Assembly: GCA_030445875.1 (NCBI GenBank)
Contig: JASUSX010000044.1
Location: 1-10,748 of the forward strand
DNA: 10,748 nt
Reading direction: 5' to 3'
Source of the DNA: Clostridia bacterium
GTDB taxonomy: Bacteria > Bacillota > DSM-521 > Neomoorellales > Neomoorellaceae
Part shown: positions 6,769-10,748 of the stretch, one piece after another
Position numbering within the stretch: position 1 is the first letter of the stretch
Layout: each line of letters starts with the position of its first letter
Notes under the pieces: model-generated
Databases searched by the model: none
Seen by the model: the letters and a program-made list of their open reading frames with translations, nothing else
What the model was told of the DNA's origin: nothing
Translations under genes and position numbers: made by a program

Positions 6769-7164
6769 ATGTTAAAGATAATAAAAAATAGCAAAGGTTC
6801 TGCCGTTGTAGAAACGGCCATAATGTTTCCCCTGGTGCTGATGCTCACCTTTGGCTTCATCATGTTTACCCAGGCCATCCGCATTAATACTGTTTTAGAA
6901 GTAGCCGCCCGGGAAGCGGCTCGTACTTATTCCCTGACCAACAATTCCTCCCTGGCCACCCAGAAGGCCCGGGCGGAGCTGGCCCTGGGTGGGGTACCCA
7001 ACGCCGAGCAAGCAACTATTGGCCTTTCCTCTTCGGGTTACGATCGAAAGGTCACGGTAGATTTGCCTTATAATTTTCACATCCCCTTTGCCGGTGGGGG
7101 CTTTGTCAAAGCCCTCAGGGGCAGCGCCGTTTTCCACCTGGAACCGAATCCGGCCCATTACTAG
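6769..7164 (+). CDS. tadE: TadE-like pseudopilin of the Flp/Tad pilus
   Basis: This encodes 131 residues. ATG 6769 lies 10 bases after AGGAGGG (6752-6758). The N-terminus has the TadE signature: a short basic leader ending in Gly10, then SAVVE with Glu at +5 relative to the presumed cleavage site, a hydrophobic segment (about residues 17-34), and VAAREAAR at 45-52, the alanine/arginine stretch typical of the family. Such proteins are matured by the TadV prepilin peptidase, whose gene follows 23 bases downstream, and act as minor pseudopilins needed for assembly of type IVc (Flp) pili at the outer face of the membrane. It is the first gene of the operon here, directly after the promoter and leader. 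It is not the major Flp pilin, which is much shorter. Confidence 0.85.
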   Translation: MLKIIKNSKGSAVVETAIMFPLVLMLTFGFIMFTQAIRINTVLEVAAREAARTYSLTNNSSLATQKARAELALGGVPNAEQATIGLSSSGYDRKVTVDLPYNFHIPFAGGGFVKALRGSAVFHLEPNPAHY

Positions 7165-7187
7165 TATCGTAACGGGAGAGGGTGTTT

Positions 7188-7681
7188 ATGGTAACTGGAT
7201 TGTACCTCCTGCCGGGCTGCTTGATCGGCCTGGCGGCCTGGACGGACTGGCAGCGGCGGCGTATACCCAATACTATTAGCTATCCACTCTTTTTCCTGGG
7301 GATTTTGTGGGCGGGCTGGCAGGGGGGATGGGCGGGAGCAGGCGTGGCTTTCTTCAACGCCTTGCTGGTCCCCTGCCTGCTGGTGCTGCTGCCCGGTTTC
7401 CGCCTGGCGGCAGGCGACATTAAGCTGGCCTCCGGGTGCGGCGCCTGGTTACACGGGAAAGACGTCGGGGTCTTTATTTTTTTACCCTCCTGCTTTTGCT
7501 GGCAGGAAGCATGTTTAACCTGCTCAAGACTGGGGGATGGCCTGCCCTGCGGGACCGCTTGCACCTGGAATGGCTGGCCGGAGAGGTGCCGGGTTGGCCG
7601 GCCGCGCGCCTGCCGGGAGGGGTAGCCATGCTGGCCGCCTTCCTGTTAACCCTGGGTGTGGGCAGCCTGCTGGCGAACTAA
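7188..7681 (+). pseudogene. tadV: TadV/CpaA prepilin peptidase, split by a -1 frameshift at a T TTT TTA site
   Basis: This is an A24-family aspartic prepilin peptidase that would process Flp, TadE and TadG in the membrane. ATG 7188 follows GGGAGAGG (7174-7181). The first frame carries both catalytic aspartates, D20 in TDWQRRRIPN and D77 in GDIKL, between hydrophobic segments. At 7478-7484 the sequence T TTT TTA lies in the exact phase of a -1 slippery heptamer. Without a shift, the frame ends at 7625 with a Cys-rich (8 Cys in 46), non-hydrophobic tail unlike the family. With a -1 shift, the protein continues TLLLLLAGSMFNLL and ends at 7681, giving about 164 residues, the normal length with the expected last transmembrane helices. 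A 6-bp stem (TCCTGC 7488-7493 / GCAGGA 7502-7507) follows 3 bases after the heptamer. Explanations are an extra T in the T7 run (mutation or sequencing error), transcript slippage, or programmed frameshifting. Confidence 0.8.
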
Positions 7682-7700
7682 AGGGCGGGGGGGTAAGGGT

Positions 7701-8339
7701 GTGAAGGTTTTGCCAGAGCCGGGGCCAGGGTATAACCCCCTGGTGTGGTTACTCAAAGACAGCCGCGGCCAGTTACTTCCCTTTGTAGCGGTAGCCCTCC
7801 TCATTATGATGGGCTTTGCCGCCCTGGGCATGGGCCTGTCCCGCGTCTACCTGGACCGCACCCGGGTCCGCGATGCGGTGGACGCAGCGGCAACGGCCGC
7901 CTTGAGCCCGGCCGTTAAAAAAGTAAGGCCTACTTACCATTTATGGTATGAAGTCTGCACCAAAGATGGCTGTTATTGTCGTTACCGCCGTTTTAACTAT
8001 AAACCGTACATAGATCTGTCCAGCAGCAACGCCGAGGGTGCGGCGCGGGCGTACTTCGAGAAGAACCTTTCCGCCGACAACATAGCGGGTTATAAGGTGC
8101 TTTCCTGGAATGTGGATATTAACTTTGACCCCCATACGGAGCAGGTGACCTATGATAATGAGTGCGACGGCTACTCCTATACTAAAAATGAGCCTTTTCC
8201 CCGCCGGGTAACGGCTGAGGTGAATGTTAAGGTGGAAGTACCGGTACCCCTGGGGAATATAGGTGGCTGGAAGACCATGCAGGTGCCCGTCAGGGCCGTG
8301 GCCCGCAAGGCCCTGCAGGATTGGCGCCCAGGGGAATGA
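7701..8339 (+). CDS. TadG-like (Tad-domain) pilus-associated protein
   Basis: This encodes 212 residues from GTG 7701, preceded by a GGGGGG/TAAGGG stretch 19 bases after the prepilin peptidase stop. Residues 21-70 match the Tad-domain pattern seen in TadG and TadE-like proteins: SRGQLLP, a hydrophobic segment to about residue 46, then RVYLDRTRVRDAVDAAATAAL, the usual Y/L-x-x-R-x-x-x-x-x-AVDAAA motif. The rest (about 75-212) is predicted to be extracytoplasmic, beta-rich and aromatic, with four cysteines (C86, C91, C93, C155), the first three clustered. It is shorter than classical TadG, which carries a VWA domain that I do not see here. Its place in the operon between tadV and the regulatory fusion supports a role as minor pseudopilin or pilus anchor. 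Confidence 0.75.
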   Translation: MKVLPEPGPGYNPLVWLLKDSRGQLLPFVAVALLIMMGFAALGMGLSRVYLDRTRVRDAVDAAATAALSPAVKKVRPTYHLWYEVCTKDGCYCRYRRFNYKPYIDLSSSNAEGAARAYFEKNLSADNIAGYKVLSWNVDINFDPHTEQVTYDNECDGYSYTKNEPFPRRVTAEVNVKVEVPVPLGNIGGWKTMQVPVRAVARKALQDWRPGE

Positions 8340-8384
8340 GCCACAGGCAGCAAGACTTAACAAGTTGCAAAAGGGGCGAAACTA

Positions 8385-8915
8385 ATGCCGGGCTGGCTGG
8401 ATAAGGCACAGGCGTTAGCCCGCTCAGTGTTCCAGACAGGTCATAACCAGATATCAGAGGTCAAACACCAGGAAGTAGCTCAACCAGAACCGCCCGCAGC
8501 CGGCGCCCGGGCCGCCGACTCCGGGTTGGGCCCTTTACCCGGGGTGCAGGTATCCTCTAACAGGCTGGTTCTGGGCTTTGGTATCATACCTCCGGGAGGG
8601 AGGGGCTTTGACGATCCTGCCCGCCTGCTGGACGCCGTCCAGGCCGGTAAACCCGGCGCCATAGTGGTGGCGGCTGGCCTGGGAGATGCCCTGGCGGTGG
8701 TTAAAGAGCTGCGCCGCCAGCAGGCCCTGGCCGACGTACCCATTGGCGTGGTGGGGATCGAGGAGCGGGGCCGGGAAAAGGAATTCTTCCAGGCGGGGGC
8801 CGACGAGTATTTCCCGGCGTGGCAGGAGGAAGTTATAGAAAGGCTCCTGGGCGGGGCCGGCGGATGCGCGCGCTGTGGTCCAACGCCGCTGCGGAAGCCT
8901 ACCGCGATGGCCTGA
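8385..8915 (+). CDS. Degenerate receiver-domain protein (TadZ/CpaE N-terminal type)
   Basis: This encodes 176 residues. ATG 8385 follows AAAAGGGG with about 8 bases spacing. Residues 1-58 are an unstructured, Pro/Ala-rich lead. Residues about 60-155 have the fold pattern of a response-regulator receiver: LVLGFGI, then GKPGAIVVAAGLGDALAVV, then ALADVPIGVVGI and QAGADEYF. Where the phosphorylated Asp should sit (after the third strand) there is AAGLGD, the conserved Thr/Ser position is Gly, and the Lys before the last strand is missing, so it should not be phosphorylated. Atypical receivers of this sort form the N-terminus of TadZ/CpaE pilus-positioning proteins. The final about 17 residues (CARCGPTPLRKPTAMA) look like out-of-frame reading of the next gene, which overlaps by 52 bases in the -1 frame, so the two are probably one protein or a tightly coupled pair. 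Confidence 0.65.
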   Translation: MPGWLDKAQALARSVFQTGHNQISEVKHQEVAQPEPPAAGARAADSGLGPLPGVQVSSNRLVLGFGIIPPGGRGFDDPARLLDAVQAGKPGAIVVAAGLGDALAVVKELRRQQALADVPIGVVGIEERGREKEFFQAGADEYFPAWQEEVIERLLGGAGGCARCGPTPLRKPTAMA

Positions 8916-9922
8916 CCGGGTGCTATAACCGGCGCTTCCTGGACCATTACCTTCAGGATGGGGTGGAGGCCTTTCGAAAGGGGCGGGGCGGTTTTTCCCT
9001 GCTGATGTGCGACATCGACCACTTCAAGCGGGTCAATGATACCTACGGCCACCAGGCCGGCGATGAGGTGCTGCGCCGGTTCGGCGAATTCCTGCGTTCC
9101 TTTTGCCGCGAAACCGACGTGGTGGCGCGCTATGGCGGCGAGGAATTCGCCGTTGTCTTTCCCCGCACCCCCCGGGACCTGACCCTGGCGGTAGCCGACC
9201 GCCTGCGGGAGAGCTGGCGCCAGAAGGGCGTCTACAGCACCACCTTTTCCGGCGGGGTAGCGGAGTTGGGGGTGGATGCGCCGGATGCGGCCGGGGTCAT
9301 CGCCGCTGCCGACCAGGCCCTTTACCGGGCCAAGGAAAGCGGGCGCAATAAAGTGCTGCTGGCCGGCGTGGAACCGGAAGCGCCGGCCCGGCTGGTGGCC
9401 GCCTCCCCTGCCGCTCTGCAGGCACGGGTGCTGGTAGTCATGGGCGCCAGCCGTCGCGTAGGCGCCACCGCCTTTGCCCTGGCCCTGGCGGCCTTCCTGG
9501 CCGGACGGGGCGCGGTGGAGGTTGTCGACGCCGGGGGCGGGGCCCTGCGCTGGTTACGCCGGGACAGGCGCATCCCCTGCCGGGGGATGCCCCCTTTTTA
9601 CGCCACGCCCGGGGTGACGACCATAGTCGATGCCGGGGTGGACATCCCGGTGGAGGCTATGCCCTTTGCCTCGGTGGTCTTCCTGGTCACGGACATGAGC
9701 CCCGGGGCCTGGCAGCTTAAACCGCCCCTGGCCGGGAGGACCTATGTGGTGGGGAACCGGGGCGCTTCTTATAGTTCCCTCCAGGAGTTTGCTTCCTACT
9801 GGGGCCTGGAGGCTTTATGCGTTTTGCCGGAATCCCACGAAATACGCAAAGGGGAAGAGAAGGGTACCGCCCCTTTACCCCGCAGCTGGCTCAAGTCCTT
9901 GCGCCAGGCCATCGAGCTGTGA
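8864..9922 (+). CDS. Diguanylate cyclase (GGDEF) fused to a TadZ/CpaE-like P-loop ATPase domain
   Basis: This encodes 352 residues from ATG 8864; the longer GTG frame from 8819 reads unlike protein until here. Residues about 13-167 are a full GGDEF domain: DGLTGCYNRRF, LLMCDIDHFKRVNDTYGHQAGDE, the active-site GGEEF at 91-95, and ALYRAKESGRNKV. It should make c-di-GMP from two GTP. RETD at 82-85, five residues before GGEEF, is the inhibitory I-site, so product feedback is expected. Residues about 187-345 resemble the MinD/ParA-like domain of TadZ/CpaE: LVVMGASRRVGATAFALALA is a degenerate deviant Walker A in which the usual lysines are replaced by Arg or Ala, followed by VEVVDAGG, TTIVDAG and VVFLVTDMSP. 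ATP binding may be lost. No SD precedes ATG 8864, and the start lies inside the receiver gene, so coupling or a -1 frameshift fusion is likely. Confidence 0.8.
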   Translation: MRALWSNAAAEAYRDGLTGCYNRRFLDHYLQDGVEAFRKGRGGFSLLMCDIDHFKRVNDTYGHQAGDEVLRRFGEFLRSFCRETDVVARYGGEEFAVVFPRTPRDLTLAVADRLRESWRQKGVYSTTFSGGVAELGVDAPDAAGVIAAADQALYRAKESGRNKVLLAGVEPEAPARLVAASPAALQARVLVVMGASRRVGATAFALALAAFLAGRGAVEVVDAGGGALRWLRRDRRIPCRGMPPFYATPGVTTIVDAGVDIPVEAMPFASVVFLVTDMSPGAWQLKPPLAGRTYVVGNRGASYSSLQEFASYWGLEALCVLPESHEIRKGEEKGTAPLPRSWLKSLRQAIEL

Positions 9923-9951
9923 CTTCTCTTTAATGGACTGGAGAGGATAAC

Positions 9952-10641
9952 ATGCAGAACCGTTACGTGCGGTTGGCTATTTCCCTGGCAGCAGCCCTGG
10001 TGCTGACCTACCTGATAATCTCGATGGGTTCCAGTGAAAAGGTCCAGTACCGGACCGTAATGGTAGCTGCCCGGGACATTGAACCCAACACCGCCCTGGG
10101 TGAGGACAATCTCTCCCCGCAAAAGCTGCCAGCGCATCTCGTCCCCGAAGGGGCCCTGGGAAGCGTTCCCGCCGGCAAATTAGCCGGGCAAAAGATCTGG
10201 AAAGGTGAATTGTTGTTACAGCCCATGGTCAGAGATAATCCCGTTAACCTGCCGGTGCCGGAAAACCGCATCTTCGCCATCCCCGTTAACCTGAAAACTG
10301 CCAGCGGCCTCCGACCGGGTGACCGGGTGGATGTTTTACTCTTTACAGGTAAACAATCAGGAGGAGGGGAAAAAGGGCTTTCCAGCGATGGGGAAAGCAG
10401 ATTGATCCTGGCCGGGGTTGAGGTAGTAAGGGTCCTGAACCAGAGCGGTGCCGTTCTGAACGAAGCCAAAGGAGCGGCCAGCGGTTCAGCGGCCGTACCG
10501 GCAGTGGCCGAGGTGCTGGTCACGGTATCCCAGGCCAACCTGCTCAATGTAGCGGCCAACATAGGGACCCTGGCCCTGGCCAGGTATTTGCCGGCCAGCC
10601 AGCCGGTAGCCGGCGTACCCGTTGCTACCCTTGCTCATTAG
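9952..10641 (+). CDS. cpaB: CpaB/RcpC Flp pilus assembly protein
   Basis: This encodes 229 residues. ATG 9952 follows GGAGAGG (9940-9946), 29 bases after the GGDEF fusion gene. Residues 6-25 are a hydrophobic membrane anchor. Residues about 34-95 form a SAF-type domain (VMVAARDIEPNTALGEDNL, then GKLAGQKIWKGELLLQPMV), and residues about 98-220 match the RcpC/CpaB C-terminal domain (FAIPVNLKTASGLRPGDRVDVLL, and VTVSQANLLNVAANIGTLALA). The family supports Flp pilus assembly across the cell envelope; in Gram-positives it sits on the outer membrane face and binds wall or pilus components. The length is normal for Firmicute members. It is the last pilus gene visible; tadA, tadB and tadC would be expected next but do not follow directly. 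Confidence 0.87.
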   Translation: MQNRYVRLAISLAAALVLTYLIISMGSSEKVQYRTVMVAARDIEPNTALGEDNLSPQKLPAHLVPEGALGSVPAGKLAGQKIWKGELLLQPMVRDNPVNLPVPENRIFAIPVNLKTASGLRPGDRVDVLLFTGKQSGGGEKGLSSDGESRLILAGVEVVRVLNQSGAVLNEAKGAASGSAAVPAVAEVLVTVSQANLLNVAANIGTLALARYLPASQPVAGVPVATLAH

Positions 10642-10748
10642 GACCGATTAAAGACCTTCTATGTCAATAGGGTAATTTAAATTTTTAGTAGTAGTACAGA
10701 TGTTCGAGAGCTTCGAAGGCGAACTTCGCCCATTCCACGGCTCAGTGG
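10642..10748. other. Right end, no gene called
   Basis: After the cpaB stop the DNA turns AT-rich (10650-10690, with AATTTAAATT and a GTA triplet run), then GC-rich again with inverted repeats (GGCGAA/TTCGCC at 10718-10730). There is no Shine-Dalgarno and start codon for a further pilus gene. On the minus strand one frame stays open from the edge of the window to about 10648, but it is Ser/Thr-rich and unconvincing. Another frame gives the plausible C-terminal-looking stretch EWAKFAFEALEHLYYY ending at 10685, but it is closed by a stop codon at 10742-10744. The operon may end or be interrupted here. Confidence 0.35.

Noticed and set aside
7656..7700. Upstream GTG start at 7656 for the TadG-like gene
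   Set aside because: It lies inside the restored prepilin peptidase frame and adds residues unlike the family. GTG 7701 fits the operon spacing.
8480..9052. 190-codon minus-strand frame over the receiver/GGDEF junction
   Set aside because: It is Ser/Pro/Arg-rich and antisense to recognisable receiver and GGDEF motifs, with no start signal.
10685..10741. C-terminal end of a minus-strand gene (EWAKFAFEALEHLYYY)
   Set aside because: The frame is closed by a stop codon at 10742-10744, leaving only 18 codons with no ribosome binding site.

Overview
The window looks like chromosomal DNA of a GC-rich, thermophilic-type Firmicute of the Moorella / Thermoanaerobacterales kind. The evidence is GC-rich coding sequence set in AT-rich intergenic gaps, strong GGAGG-type ribosome binding sites, frequent GTG and TTG starts, and sigma-A-like promoters of the TTGATT/TATATT type. 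The organism assignment is an inference from style, not from a marker gene.

Left half (245-6214): an ion-pump locus. A very large P-type ATPase gene (733-5349) encodes a complete SERCA-like P2-type pump in its C-terminal 880 residues. Its N-terminal 610 residues are an HMA-like domain followed by a second, degenerate P1B-like ATPase copy that has lost the actuator domain and every catalytic motif. The gene is flanked by two small one-helix membrane proteins of the same architecture (245-508, divergent; 5460-5852, downstream), both resembling DUF5132-like proteins, and by a third small charged helical protein (5987-6214) with its own promoter. I read this as a pump plus accessory module.

Middle (6215-6768): a gene-free stretch. 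It holds a probable structured RNA of about 200-240 nt ending in a good intrinsic terminator (6423-6457), then a sigma-A-like promoter (6577-6605) and a leader of about 155 nt with two mutually exclusive hairpins in front of the next operon.

Right half (6769-10641): part of a tad/Flp (type IVc) pilus operon, all on the plus strand with gaps of 19-45 bases. Its genes are tadE, tadV (prepilin peptidase), a tadG-like gene, a degenerate receiver-domain gene overlapping a GGDEF plus TadZ/CpaE-like ATPase fusion gene, and cpaB/rcpC. The prepilin peptidase reads correctly only with a -1 shift exactly at a T TTT TTA heptamer. The receiver/GGDEF pair also changes frame in the -1 direction, and together the two halves make a receiver-GGDEF-TadZ protein, which would place a c-di-GMP cyclase inside the pilus-positioning ATPase. 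The secretion ATPase TadA, the platform proteins TadB/TadC and the Flp pilin are not in the window.

The ends (1-244 and 10642-10748) hold no gene that I can support.
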